A stretch of DNA of 64,000 bases from Hygrocybe punicea (GCA_963556145.1 OY744471.1:1543590-1607589), one strand, 5' to 3'. Positions 36,301-47,897 are shown, counted from the stretch's first letter. The notes: a model not told the origin generated them from the sequence alone. Translations and numbers: made by a program.

Positions 36301-36957
36301 TCAATACAACCTCGTTAATGCGAAAAATCATTATATGGGTCTCATCCAAACCGAGTCGGTGAGACACAGTGGTTGAACTTAGTGTTTAGGCATAGTTGGC
36401 TAATATTTCCAGCAAAGCCTTATTACCAGCCGACTCCCGCCGCTCCGGCACCGTTTAGCCTGAACAGAAAGTTTTTCGATCCATCTTTCAGTGGCACGAG
36501 TTCTGCGTGGGGGCTTTGGGTGCAAAACTCGCAAAACATAATTATATTTGGTACGTTTCAAATTTGTCGATCACCCATGGCGATATTTATTTTTCTTCAT
36601 AGGTGCCGGCCTCTACAGCTTTTTCCAGGTTTGCTGAGTGAAGGTTATCAAAACCAAACAAAACCTTATTGACCATTTATGCAGACCTTTAGTACGAATT
36701 GCCTAAGCGACAGCCATTGTCAGGAGGAGATATTGAACGTCGACTCTACGTCAATGATCTACATTTACAGCCTCTCCACAGTTGGAACCACATATCAAAT
36801 TGCCCTCAATCAGGTTGGTGTTGTCAACCAAGACCAGAACCGGAATGGATTTGCATCGACGGTTACATTGTGGAGTCAACATCTCCCCAACCTCCATCAT
36901 GACACACTTTTGGAGCAACCCGACTTCAGTGGATCTATACAGGATGTGAAAATTTGA
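33326..36957 (+). CDS. GH55 exo-beta-1,3-glucanase, secreted, very intron-rich
   Basis: The frame begins MFTRLLVVVSIVLVSAVDPS (signal peptide) and NVKDFGAKGDGVTDDTAAI, the first of two pectate-lyase-like right-handed helix domains. The second opens at about 35250 with VSVKDHGAKGDGLTDDTAAL. In between and after, about 15 or more short exons carry family landmarks in order: SGNRCGGGSCGSST, IIAYYYTQLIGDARVPP, TGLHWQVSQGTSL, YGIWVGNQQ, WTFQDVTINNCQVGFDL, VGAEAIIDAVVINTPIFVRS, PQYADYAVSQF, IIFFDAGTYIVTSTLCIPAG, GPVWMIGTAEHHTLYQYNLV, YYQPTPAAPAPFSLN and QIALNQVGVVNQDQNRNGFA. Each join I checked restores the family sequence, including the junction across 34046-34128, so the gene looks intact. The enzyme releases glucose from the non-reducing ends of beta-1,3-glucan in walls. 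Codon stop at 36955-36957. Confidence 0.9.
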
Positions 36958-37045
36958 TTGGATACAAACTATTCTGAAGTACAACATCTTTGTCCGTTTC
37001 CTGTGATTCAAACATGACGAGCACATATTCAGAGTTTCAAATGTT

Positions 37046-37422
37046 CTACTTGTTCAACTCTGCAGCTCTTGCTCTTAATTCCTCCCGAGTCTGAATAACG
37101 GTGAGGACGTGGCGTGGCAGTCTACAGATCGCACTCACTGCTGGCTGTTCAATGCCTTGAAGAATATCCTGACTGGGTATATACGGATCACGGGCATGGT
37201 GAGCCTGAACCGCCGGGTTGCTCCTTAATCCGCCACCCATCGCAGGTGTCTCCATGAGATCGGCAGGATCATTTGTTTTCTGAAATGAAAAGTTCAAATT
37301 TGACCAACAAATTTTGGAGGAGCATCATGTACCGCAGGATGGGGTTGGATTGAGAAGGTTTGCTCGTCAGGCTTGGATTTAGGAGACGATTTCTTGAGGA
37401 TCTTGTTGAAGAAACTGGACAT
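37046..37422 (-). CDS. Conserved-looking 91-residue protein of unknown function
   Basis: Three exons (37333-37422, 37139-37279, 37046-37090) join to 276 bp. The protein begins MSSFFNKILKKSSPKSKPDE and contains DPADLMETPAMGGGLRSNPA and HARDPYIPSQDILQGIE, ending TREELRARAAELNK. It is hydrophilic, with neither signal peptide nor membrane segment. The clean splice sites (GTACAT/TTCAG and GTGAGT/TTCAG), the phase-0 joins and the conserved-looking composition support a real gene, convergent with the GH55 gene 88 bp away. No family name is offered. Confidence 0.65.
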
Positions 37423-38095
37423 GGATGACAGTGAAGGAGCCTCACAGAGAGTGTCATCGGAACTATAAGCATAGCTGCGGATATGACGTCACCATGGGGT
37501 GAAATGCGTGACTCTGCCCGTGACGCGTGACATTAGATTCTGTTGGCCCGGGCGTGCCTGCGCCTCGGAGTATGGCTTACACCTTGTGCGACGGTGTTCA
37601 AGGGCTTATTAGCATTTTGGTTGGCTCAACGGAAGTTATCCCTCTCGCTTCATCCGATCGTGCACTCGGGCCTCATCAAGGTCTTGCAATCCCAACATGA
37701 TGATTGACCCCCGGGATCAGCTCAGGCCTCACCGCCGATTATGCTCCCTTGATAGAACGGCCCGGGGTACTCTAAAGTGTGTGGATAAAACCAATCAACT
37801 CTCTTTGAGCAATCATGATGTTTTCGCAGCGCATATGTTGTGGAGACATCAATTACGGATGGATTTTGTGACAGCGTTCGAATGGACACCACATATGTAC
37901 GATGCACCTGTGCGCAACTCAGTACCCAGTACCCCAGATCACCTTTGACTGCGGCACCTTGAAATGTCCATGCAGACTTCTGAATTCAGACAATGTTGCA
38001 CAACTGAAGAAGCGGAAGGAATTGTTCGTAAATCCCAGGTTTGCATGTATTTTCTTCCATATGGAGGGACTACAAGCGTGCTGTCAACAGCACGG
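37423..38095. other. Intergenic stretch without a recognised gene
   Basis: Short frames only. The plus-strand frames at 37697-38330 overlap the 3' end of the calmodulin-like gene in antisense and show no domain. Confidence 0.4.
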
Positions 38096-38971
38096 TCACT
38101 TGTTGAGCATTATCTGGTTCATGTTAGAATTTTATGGGATAAAGGGACAAAATTATAGGTCACATACCCTCTCGAATTCTGGGCAGGAATCGTGTGTTCA
38201 AGAGCGTTTGAAAACTTTTGAAAGAAATAGACAACCGACCAGTGTAATTGATCTGATGATCGCCGTCGATATCGGCGTCACGTATCATCTCATCCAGCTC
38301 GACGTCGGTCAAATGCTCCCCTGTTGGTAAGGATTAGTTTGCAAAAGTCTTCGAGTTCACTCAGGAACACACCTAGACTGGTCATGACTTCCCGCAACTC
38401 AGTAGCACTGATATACCCGTCACCATTCTTGTCAAACAGCTTGAATGCCTGCAGAAGATCGTCCTCGGCGCCACCACTCGTACGTATATTCTTCACCATC
38501 ATTTGGAGGAACTCAGGAAAATCGATCGTGCCTGATCCATCGGCGTCAACTTCATGAATCATGTGTTGTAGTTGGCGATCTGTGGGGTTGTAGCCCAGTG
38601 AACGCATGACGATGCCAAGCTCGATTATTGTGATGGCACCATCATTATCTGAACGGAGCCAGTCCACCGCACAGCAGTAAGAAGTCTCATACCGCAGATT
38701 CGGAAGAACAACCTACCCTTGTCGAAGATGGAAAAGGTATCTCTGAATTCTAAGACCAAGTCATTTCTTTTATTTTCGGTCGACAGTCAACGTTTTTCGC
38801 ACCAGCGATTTGTTCTGTGACGGGCGTTCGTCAGTGGAGTTGGAGACAACTGTGCTACAGGTAAATTTGGTGAGGTTTGAGGGACAACTCCTCACCATTA
38901 GTCTTGCACGCAACTTCTGTTAGTGATCTCACGATCGGATGCAATGTAAAACGTACCAATTGGTTCGACAT
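38096..38971 (-). CDS. Calmodulin-like EF-hand protein, tandem duplicate of calmodulin
   Basis: The exon plan copies that of the calmodulin gene at 39252-40097: MSNQL start exon (38957-38971), a short exon ending at 38803, 33-bp exon 38717-38749, 276-bp exon 38373-38648, 81-bp exon 38240-38320, an 11-bp microexon 38168-38178 and an 18-bp last exon 38096-38113. The protein has four EF hands: [39 protein letters not shown] and [13 protein letters not shown]. In the fourth loop the invariant Gly at loop position 6 is His, so calcium binding there is probably weakened. One residue is inserted in the central linker (TSGGAEDD). It ends EFERIMLNK. The join between exon 1 and exon 2 is unclear, as in calmodulin itself. 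Probably an expressed, diverged paralogue. Confidence 0.85.
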
Positions 38972-39251
38972 AGCGGGGATCAATTCACACTTGACGGGGC
39001 AAATCCTTTATAGGACCGCTCGTATAAGGCACTGCTGCCTGAGCGCCTTCCAGGATTTATTAATAACACAGCGAAAGCGCTGAGGGTTCTGGCTGGGTCC
39101 CGGCTGTTTTTTGACAAGCCTCTTTCCACATGGCCAATGTGCAACACACATGAATAAGATGAGATACACTACATAAACTTATTTCATTTCCCATCCAGTA
39201 AAATACACCTGTCGCCACGGGGTATGGCCTGCATGATGAAATAGGTAGTGA

Positions 39252-40097
<846 letters not shown>

Positions 40098-40214
40098 TTA
40101 CGTCAAGGGCGGTTGTTGTTTGAGGTTCAAGTCGTGGAACAAACAAGTACTTACGAAAAAGGATATGTGGATCGCGGCAATCGCCGTTACAGTCTACTAT
40201 CACATGCCCACCTT

Positions 40215-40688
40215 TTAACAATTGAACAATCTAGTAATACTATGAGAAAATATGAGACAAGGAAAGGAAGATGCACAAGACAGGCTCTTACAAACATGCG
40301 ATATAAAGCTTGTACTGCTGAAGATATTGTATTTCTACAGTCACGTACTGGTCGTTCATCAGTGAAACATAAAGATTTTAGACAAGTATCAATAATTACT
40401 GCTTTAAATATTCACAAAGATGAGATCAATCACTTGGGGTCATTGAGAATTTCTAAAGAGACTGGTCAACCTCTGGTTGATTTTTATTCTGATGATTCAG
40501 TAGTTTCCAAAGATAGAAAAAAGGGAAAGTCTCAAACTGCAACTCGCAAGCACCACACTGGTCCACACATTATCAGATAATATTCATAAAGTTCTGTGGA
40601 ATCAACCTCATAGTTCAAACTCAAAATGCATCCCTGGGAAGCTTTCTTTGTATATTGGAATGCTTGTCATGATCCAGAATAATAGTGC
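40215..40688 (+). pseudogene. Pif1-like helicase of a basidiomycete transposon, piece 1 of 3
   Basis: Pieces 1 (40215-40688), 2 (45809-46471) and 3 (48995-49808) are one interrupted gene. Piece 1 has YKACTAEDIVFLQSRTGR, SIITALNIHKDEINHLGS, ETGQPLVDFYSDDS and, after a frameshift near 40575, IPGKLSLYIGMLVMIQNN. These are the C-terminal helicase motifs of a Pif1-related helicase family common in mushroom genomes. The N-terminal ATPase part with Walker A and B is absent, so the relic is 5'-truncated. It is interrupted at 40688 by the hAT element, with an 8-bp target duplication. Confidence 0.8.
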
Positions 40689-40843
40689 TAGTGTTGCCAC
40701 GGCTCGGTCCGGCTCGGCTCGGCTACGGCTAACAACGGCTAACCCATATATGGGTTGTTAGCCGGACCGGACCGTTGTGGAACGGCTAAACCATGGTTAG
40801 CCGTCCAAAAAAGGAAATTAATAGCGGACAACCACCAAGCACA

Positions 40844-42835
40844 TCAGGACTTTCCACATTTAGTCGGGATCTAAAGTGATTTCTAAAGTTAGCACCAAAA
40901 TATAATCTTTAGATTTACATTTAGGCCTAGCCTAAATATTGAATTTAAGTCACAAATAAATGTATATCTAAATTATTTATTTATTTTCATCTTTAGGTTA
41001 TTCTTGTAATCAAAATAATTATCAGATCTATATTGTAAGGGGAAAGTATAATTTAGTTCCAAGTTTACTCAAATTTCTAGTCCAAATTTAGGCATCACCT
41101 AAAGGCAGGCCAAAATTAAAACTTTCGGTAGCATTAAAATAATAAATTTAATAATTATCAAAATGTAAGATTTTCGGCAGCTATTTAAATTCAAAGTTGT
41201 TGTTAGATCTAAAGCTATTGCCCGCGCCATTGCCCGCTCGTCGCCCGCCCGTCGCCCACCCATTGCCCACCCATCTCCCAATCTTACCTCACGAGCCCAG
41301 CTCCAACGTCAATTGACATGGTGGTGGGGTTCGTGAGGTGATGACAGAGGTAGGGGGAGAGGCAGGTGGGGGAGATGGCAGGGGCGACAAGGGTGTACGG
41401 GGGCACGACAGAATGAGAGCGAGATGGCGGGGGCACGATAGGATGGGTGGGTGACGAGCGTGGGTGATGAGGGTGTGGGAGATGGCGGGGGCACGATAGG
41501 ATGGGAGGGCGACGAGGGTGTAGGTGATGAGGTGTGGGAGATGGCGTGGGGGACGAGGGAGTGGGAGGGTGAGGAGATGGCGTGGGCGTGGGTGACAAGG
41601 GTGTGGCGTGGGCGACAAGGGTGTGGATGACGAGGGTGTGGGAGATGGCGTGGGGTGTGGGCGAGGGAGGTGATGGCGGAGGTGGCTTGGCGGGAGATGG
41701 CGTTGGCGATGAGGGTGAGGGAGATGGCGTGGACATGGGTGAGGGAGATGGCGGGGGCACGATGGGAGGGCGACGAGAGGGTGTGGGAGATTGCGTGGTG
41801 ATGGGATGGGATGGTGGGGAGATGGCGTGGGTGTGGACGAGGGAGATGGCGCGGGCATGGCCATGGGGGATCCAATTTTGGATGGGTTAGATGTGGGCGA
41901 CGAGAGCGTGGGCGACGAGAGTGTGGCGATGAGAGCGTGGGCGATGAGAGCGTGGCGATGGGAGCGTGGGCGATGAGAGTGTCGCGTGTGCGACGAGGGT
42001 GCGGCGTGGGCGACAAGGGTGTGGGAGATGGCGAGTGTGAGGAGAGATGGCGACGACGACGAGGGAGATGGGAGATGGCGTGGGTGTGGACGAGGGAGAT
42101 GATGGGGAGGGCGGAGGTGTGGGCGACGGCTTGGCAGGAAATCGAGGGTGGGAAATGGCGGCGAGGGCGAGGGAGATGGCGTGGGGTGTGGGAGATCGTC
42201 ATACTTGGGCAGGGGAGATGCCGGGGATGGGATGAGCGGGAGCGGGAGAGATGGCGAGATGGCGTCACGGTGGGTGTGAGGTCGAAAAAAAAAAATTGAT
42301 TGGTTTTGTCGACGTCGGAGCTGGGTTCAGGTCATGATTGGGAGGTGGGCGACGGGTGGGCGATGGGTGGGTGATGGGTGGGCGATGGGTGGACGACGGG
42401 TGGGCGATGGGTGGACGACGGGTGGGCGATGGGTGGACGACGGGTGGGCGATTGCGCGGGCAATAGCTTTAGTTCTGATTGAAATTTGGAATGTTGATAA
42501 CCGCCGAAATTTTTTTTTTGATAACTATTAAATCCATTATTTTAGTCACACTGAAAGTTTAAATTTTGGCCTGCCTTTGGATGATACCTAAATTTAGACT
42601 AGCAAATTTGAGTAAACTTGTAGCGAAATTCTGTTTTCCTTCCACAATCTAGAACAGGTCATCATTTTAATTGTAAAACTAGTCTAAAGATGAAACTAAA
42701 TAATACTTTAGATGTACATTTATTTGTGACTTAAATTCAATATTTAGGCTAGGCCTAAATGTAAATCTAAAAATTATATTTTTCCGCTCACTTTAGAAAC
42801 CACTTTAGACCCCAACTAAATGTTGGAACTCCTGA
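40844..42835. repeat. 2-kb fold-back element nested in the hAT, arms of about 400 bp
   Basis: The AT-rich left arm (40844-about 41250) is matched in inverted orientation by the right arm (about 42450-42835) over nearly its whole length. Shared strings include ACATTTAGGCCTAGCCTAAA, CAAATAAATGTA, AAGTTTACTCAAATTT and AAAGGCAGGCCAAAATT, with scattered mismatches of perhaps 15-20 percent. The ends share TCAGGA..TTCC. Between the arms lies G-rich tandem DNA on the plus strand (41284-42450), with units such as GTGGGCGATGAGAGCGTGG and a clear 22-bp array (GGGCGATGGGTGGACGACGG) at 42350-42450. No coding capacity is credible. The layout resembles Foldback-type elements; a target duplication was not found. 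Confidence 0.8.
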
Positions 42836-43214
42836 GGTGAAGGTCACCAATCTCACCACACAAACATGCGGAGCACACCAGTGACACCACGCCAACAGCC
42901 ACAGCCACACCAGCTTGCGACAACGCAGGCCAACCCAAAACAAAGGCCAACGGCGACCAGCAGAGGGGCGAGGAATGAAGCGGCAACGTGCCCACTCCCG
43001 CTATGTCTTTTCTTGAATCTTTGTTTTTTTTTTACTACCAACTTATTTCTGATTACAGCACAAATTATCTTGAGGCAACAGCCGCCCGGACAGCAGCAGC
43101 AATGACCAATGACCACGGCGACGGCAAACAGCAGCAGTGGCAACGACGGCAACAGCACTACATCAAATGAGGTGACTGTCATTTTGCTGTGATTTACTTC
43201 CCCAGTTCATTGGG

Positions 43215-45070
43215 CGGCTTCTGTTGTCTCCACCCATCGCTTTCGACTGCCCACTGCATGCCGCACCTCATTTGGACTGATAACTTCTGGCCGGGGCTGC
43301 CCAATCGCGCGTCCCTTCACTTTGCACCCCCCCACCTCCTCCAAGCTTTGTTCGGCGGTTCCTGCTGCTGCCTCCCACTGATATCGAGCACACAAGGCAT
43401 CTTTGAACCCCCCGCACCTCGTTTCACATCAAAATGATAGGCCGGTGCCAGCCAATCGCGCGCGCCATCACTTTGCCCCCCCCACCTCCTCCAAGTTTTT
43501 TTGGGCGGTTCCTGCTGCTTCCCCCTAGCAATTTCGACTGCCCATAGCACCTCTTAATCCCCTGCACCTCGTTTGGCTCGAAAATGACAGGCTGGGGCTG
43601 CCCAATCGCCCATGCCATCACATTGTCCCCCCCAGCACCCCCAAGTTGTTTTCGGCGGTTCCTGCACCTTCCACCCGACGATTTCTACCACCCACGAGAT
43701 GGCACAATGCCCCGCACCTCGTTTGGCCGGAAATCGACTGGCTGGGGCTTCCAAATCGCCCGTGTCATCACATTGTCCCCCACAGCAGCCCCCAGTTGTT
43801 TTCGGCGGTTCCTGCACCTTCCACCCGCCGATTTCGACCACCCACGACATGTTACAATCCCCTGCACCTCGTATGGGCCGAAAACGACAGTCTGGGGCTA
43901 CCCAATAACCCACGCCATCATATTGTCCCCCTCACCCCCCCAAGTTTTTTTTGGTGATTCCTGCACCTTCCACCCGCCGATTTCAACCATCCATGGCACC
44001 TTTCAAGCCCCCGCACCTCGCTTGGCCCGAAAACGACAGGCTGGGGCCTCCCAATCGCCCACGCCATCAATGTGTCCCACACCCACCCCCCAATTTTTTT
44101 TCGGTGGTTCCTGCTCCTTCCACTGGCCGATTTCGACCACCCACGACATGGCACAACCCCCCGCACCTCGTTCGGCCGGAAATTGACAGGCTGGGGCTAC
44201 CCAATCGCCCATGCCATCACGTTGTCCACCCCACCCACCCCCAAATTTCTTTCGGCGGTTCCTGCTGTTTCCACCCACCGATTTCGACCACCCACTGCAT
44301 GGTACAACCCCCCACTCCTCCTTCGGCCTGAAAATGACAGCCCGGGGCTGCCCAATCACTTGCGCCGTCACTTTGCCCCCCAACCTCAACCACCTTTTTT
44401 GCATTCGTTCCTGCTGCTTCCACCCGCCAATTTCGACCACCCATGGCATGGCACAGGCCCCTGCACCTCGTTCGGCATGAAAACGACAGCCCGGGGCTGC
44501 CCAGCCACCTGCGCCATCACTTTGCCCATCCACCCCTCCAAGTTTTCTTTGGCGGTTCCTGGTGCTTCCACCTGCCGATTTCGACCACCCATGACATGAT
44601 CCAACCCCCCGCACCTCGTTTAGCCCGAAAATGACAGGTTGGAGCTTCCCAATCGCCCACGCCATCAATTTGTCCCCCACCCCCCCCCCCAAGTTTTTTC
44701 AGTGGTTCCTGCACCTTCCACCCGCTGATTTCGACCACCCACGACATGGTACAACCCTGCGCACCTCGTTTAGCCCGCAAACGACAGGTTGGGGCTTCCC
44801 AATCGCGTGCACCATCAATTTGTCCCCCACCCCCCTGCTAAGTTTTTTCGGCAGTTCCTGCACCTTCCACCTGCCGATTTCGACCACCCATGGCATGGTA
44901 CAACCCTGCGCACCTCGTTTAGCCCACAAACGACAGGCTGGCGCTTCCCAATCGCCCGTGCCATCAATTTGTCCCCCCACCCCCCCCCCAAGTTTTTTCG
45001 GTGGTTCCTGCACCTTCCAGCCGCTGATTTCGACCACCCACGACATGATCCAACCCCCCACACCTCATAT
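43215..45070. repeat. Satellite array, about 12-13 units of roughly 149 bp
   Basis: Units recur with landmarks GCACCTCGTTTGG, CTGGGGCTGCCCAATCGCC, a pyrimidine tract of C and T, TTCGGCGGTTCCTGC and CGATTTCGACCACCCA. The first landmark falls near 43263, 43413, 43563, 43713, 43862, 44012, 44162, 44312, 44462, 44610, 44760, 44908 and 45058, giving a period of about 149-150 bp. Units differ by a few substitutions. The long frames on both strands here are translations of the repeat and not genes. The unit has no known function; it lies inside the hAT. Confidence 0.9.
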
Positions 45071-45204
45071 GACAACACCGACACTGACAACTGCTGTCAT
45101 GACGACAACGACCATGACGACAATCGTTCTGCAAATTTACTACCATGTCTCGCCTCCCTCGACGTCTGCGCATCCGACCCCGGCGCATGGCGGCTTCTCC
45201 CTCC

Positions 45205-45464
45205 TTTGCTCATCTTGGAGGCGAGGACTTTTACAACCGCGTTATCGACCATCTTGTCAAGGCGTACAAGAAGAAGACTGATGTGTCGCTGAACTTGAGC
45301 GCAATGGGCAAGCTCAAGCGCGAGGTCGAGAAGGCTAAGCGGATGTTGTCAGCAGTCGACGAGGATCGAAATCGAGTCGTTCAAGGACGGCAATGACTTT
45401 TCGGAAATTCTTACACGGGCCAAGTTTGAGGCTTAATATGGATCTATTCAGGAAGACAATGAAA
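45205..45464 (+). pseudogene. Captured HSP70 fragment inside the hAT
   Basis: The frame reads [38 protein letters not shown], then after a frameshift near 45362 [20 protein letters not shown] and NMDLFRKTMK, interrupted by a stop. This is the end of the ATPase domain and the start of the substrate-binding region of an HSP70, as judged from the LGGEDF and [11 protein letters not shown] motifs. Only about 85 codons are present, without introns in the piece seen. It sits between the satellite array and the right end of the hAT, and was probably picked up from the host genome. Confidence 0.85.
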
Positions 45465-45808
45465 TAGGAATTTTTCATATTTTTCATATACATGTACATG
45501 TACATAGGTAGGCTATGTGGAGATACGCAAAAAGAAAAAGAAACACCTGAAAACCTTGTGAACTGTGGCTGTACATGTTCGTGAGGTATGGGAGGCAGCA
45601 GAGGGTTATCCAAGTGAAGTTGAAGCCAGCAAAAAGGCTGGAAACCTAAATTTCCTAATTTGGATATTTGGTAACGGCTAATAACGGCTAGCCGTGGCTA
45701 AGCCGAGGTTTAACCGTTAGCTGAGTGAATGGCTCGGCTCGGCTAATTATCGGTCCGGCTCCAACGGCTAACGGTTCCGGACCGAGCTGTAGCAACACTA
45801 AATAGTGC

Positions 45809-46471
45809 AACTGAGCTATGCATTAGTAAGCAGCATTACCAAGGTCAAGAAGGCACCATGCATAGCTGGCAGTCAGCAAAAGGTCTACAAGGTCAGAGAG
45901 TGTTGGATACATTGTTTTTAATGTTACTTAACCCTCCACAATAGTGTTGCCTGAACTCAGCTGGTCAGGAAAAGCTGAGTTGAGGCAACACTACTCCACA
46001 AGCTGTGAAATTAAATAGACTTCCTGAGAATGTTGTGCCAATATCAAAAACAAGTGTTGCTGTAGACTGTTCACTACCAGATGATTCATCTATTACAATA
46101 TCACACACTCAGGTGGAGGTACTTCCCAATTCTTCAATGACAGATTATTCTTCACAAGGGAAGACAAGGCCCAATAATCCAGTTGATCTAAATAATAGCC
46201 AATCTCATCAATCATATTACAAAGCATTATCACATAGTGCTTCTGCACTAGGTACTGTCATTTTGCAAGGATTTGATGCCAGAAAGATAACAGGTGGTGC
46301 ATCTGGTGCTTTACATCAGGAATTCCATGAACTGGAAATTGTAGATGAAATACTCAGATTGAGATATAAAGGCAAGTTACCAAGTTCTGTTCCTGGTGAT
46401 TGCAGAAATTCTCTGATAGATTCCTTTAGATTGTGGAAAGGCAAGCATTATGTTCCAGAAAATGTGCACAA
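45809..46471 (+). pseudogene. Pif1-like helicase relic, piece 2 of 3
   Basis: The frame resumes after the hAT as TELCISKQHYQGQEGTM and SAKGLQGQRVLDTLFLMLL, is cut by the 52-bp MITE, then runs on as RLPENVVPISKT, TDYSSQGKTRPNNPVDLN, SYYKALSHSASALGTVILQG and FDARKITGGASGALHQEFHE. YSSQGKT is the late Pif1/RecD-type motif, here SQGKT. The piece stays open to 46471, where the 2.5-kb TIR element begins. Confidence 0.85.
45942..45993. mobile_element. 52-bp hAT-type micro-MITE with 8-bp target duplication
   Basis: Two 21-bp arms, one starting TAGTGTTGCCTGAACTCAGC and its complement with a single mismatch, flank a 10-bp loop. The 8 bp CTCCACAA precedes (45934-45941) and follows (45994-46001) the element exactly. 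The end TAGTGTTGCC is shared with the 5.1-kb hAT 150 bp to the left, so the same transposase could mobilise both. Removal of the element and one duplication rejoins the helicase frame (NPPQ to AVKLN). Confidence 0.92.
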
Positions 46472-46703
46472 CATCAGCAAAACCCGGTTCGGGCCATAGC
46501 ATTTGCCCAAATTCCATAGTAGGCATAGCAAAGTCATAGCAGCCATAGCAAACCTTTGATTACATAGCACTTGATAGCACTATGCAGCTCTGTGTGCCCA
46601 CTACATATTCCTCTAAAAATCACACTGATACTACACAGGTCTCCAAATCCTAGGCTCAATACATCTCACATTCGAGTTCACGAAATTCTTGTAAGTCCTA
46701 TCT

Positions 46704-47890
46704 TTGTTCATGTTTGGCACAGTTCACTTTTTTTCCGTTTTATTTCGCGATGTTGCCCCCACTTTACCTTTCCCCACCGTTTTAGACCTTTGCTATAAAC
46801 TTGGGTCCAAATCCTACTTTCTCTCCCTCTTCCACACTCTACCCCTCTCTAAAGGTGTCTGCAGGAGACTGTCCATATTCGGCAACAATGACCCAGTCCT
46901 CCCCCCTCCCCCACCCTCGGCGGATCTGCGAGCCCTCAAAGTTTACGCAAGCAGTTGGCGACGCACCTTGCAAAGCTCCGGATCAACCTCAGACGACGAC
47001 TTTTCCAAATCCCTTCCGCTTCCATGCCGGAGATTCGCATTATCCCACCTCTCCAGCGATTCCTCGCTCAGCTCCCCACCCTTCTTCCCTTACAACAACA
47101 ACAACAACACTGGCTCGCTAATCACGCGCAGCCGGTCCGCACCATCCCTACGATCTTCACCGCACGACTTGCAAATGGCAACATCTCGTAACCGCGCACC
47201 CGTCCTCCGCGTGTTCGTCCCATGCTCGGAGCTCACCGAGCACGCCATCTTAGAGTGCGAGGAGCAGCTCCTGGACGCCAGTCTGTGGGACACCTTTCCA
47301 CCGGGGACCTCATCTGCAACCTCGGATTTCTCCCACCCCCTTCCTCTCAGTCCTCCGACGATCTGACCGAGCCAGGACAGTGGAAGACGTGCCAGCAACA
47401 GCAACAACAACGTGGGTGGTGGAGACGGTGGCTCGTCTTCAATGGGTACGGCCTCGTGCCATTCTCCCCACCCGAACCACCTCCCTTCGAAGAACCGTTG
47501 ACACTCCCCTCTCCATTCTACTATGCCCACGTTCTCCTGTTATCCGCGAACCCGCGATACACCCTTCGCATTCCTGCCGCCTACCAGTGCGGCGGCAGCG
47601 GCAGCAGTGTCCCCCGGCTAACCCTTGCACACGCCTCAACAAAAATCTACAGTCCAAACTCCTCCACCAGGTATGCGTTGGTGAAAAAGTACGTGTGGAC
47701 CAGGCAGGTGTACAGGTATCGCCGTGAGGCCGGGTTGGGCGTGGGATGGATGGGGGAATGGATATTGGAGGGTGAGGGCACGAGAGAGGGGGGGCAGGTC
47801 TTGTTGGACTATTTTGGTGGATCCGAGATGCGGAGGGAATGGGAGCTCATGTGGGAGAAGAGTGGTGGGGGTCGTATTTGGTTAAGGTGA
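46704..47890 (+). pseudogene. Captured fragment of an unidentified host gene
   Basis: Two long frames belong together. Frame one contains ASSWRRTLQSSGSTSDDDF and APVLRVFVPCSELTEHAILE, then CEEQLLDASLWD; a one-base shift near 47290 leads into HLSTGDLICNLGFLPPP, WLVFNGYGLVPFSPPEPPPF, TLPSPFYYAHVLL and GEWILEGEGTREGGQVLLDY. The second frame runs open to 47890. The high coding quality and the one-base break suggest a recently captured and then disabled piece of a fungal gene. I recall similar proteins in mushrooms but cannot name the family. Confidence 0.6.
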
Positions 47891-47897
47891 GGAGGCT

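Larger units (their letters stand above)
40689..45800. mobile_element. hAT transposon, 5.1 kb, non-autonomous, with 8-bp target duplication
   Basis: Terminal inverted repeats begin TAGTGTTGC at both ends (left TAGTGTTGCCACGGCTCGG, right complement TAGTGTTGCTACAGCTCGG). The flanking 8 bp AATAGTGC occurs at 40681-40688 and again at 45801-45808, a perfect duplication and hAT-typical, as is the TAGNG terminus. Both subterminal regions (40700-40810 and 45670-45790) are packed with CGGCTAA-type hexamers, likely transposase-binding sites. No transposase frame is present. The interior holds a fold-back element, a satellite array and an HSP70 fragment, annotated separately. It splits the helicase frame between QNNSA and TELC. 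Confidence 0.9.

Noticed and set aside
41289..42299. Long opposing open frames (up to 319 codons) rich in Pro/His/Ser or Gly/Asp/Trp
   Set aside because: They are translations of the G-rich tandem core of the fold-back element; all frames are open because the repeat unit lacks stops.
43215..45070. Regular repeats that might look like a CRISPR array
   Set aside because: The repeats are directly adjacent 149-bp units without unique spacers, in a eukaryotic genome.
43584..45292. Open frames of 167-229 codons on both strands
   Set aside because: Each repeats the same 50-residue block once per 149-bp unit; this is satellite DNA, with a short HSP70 piece at the end.
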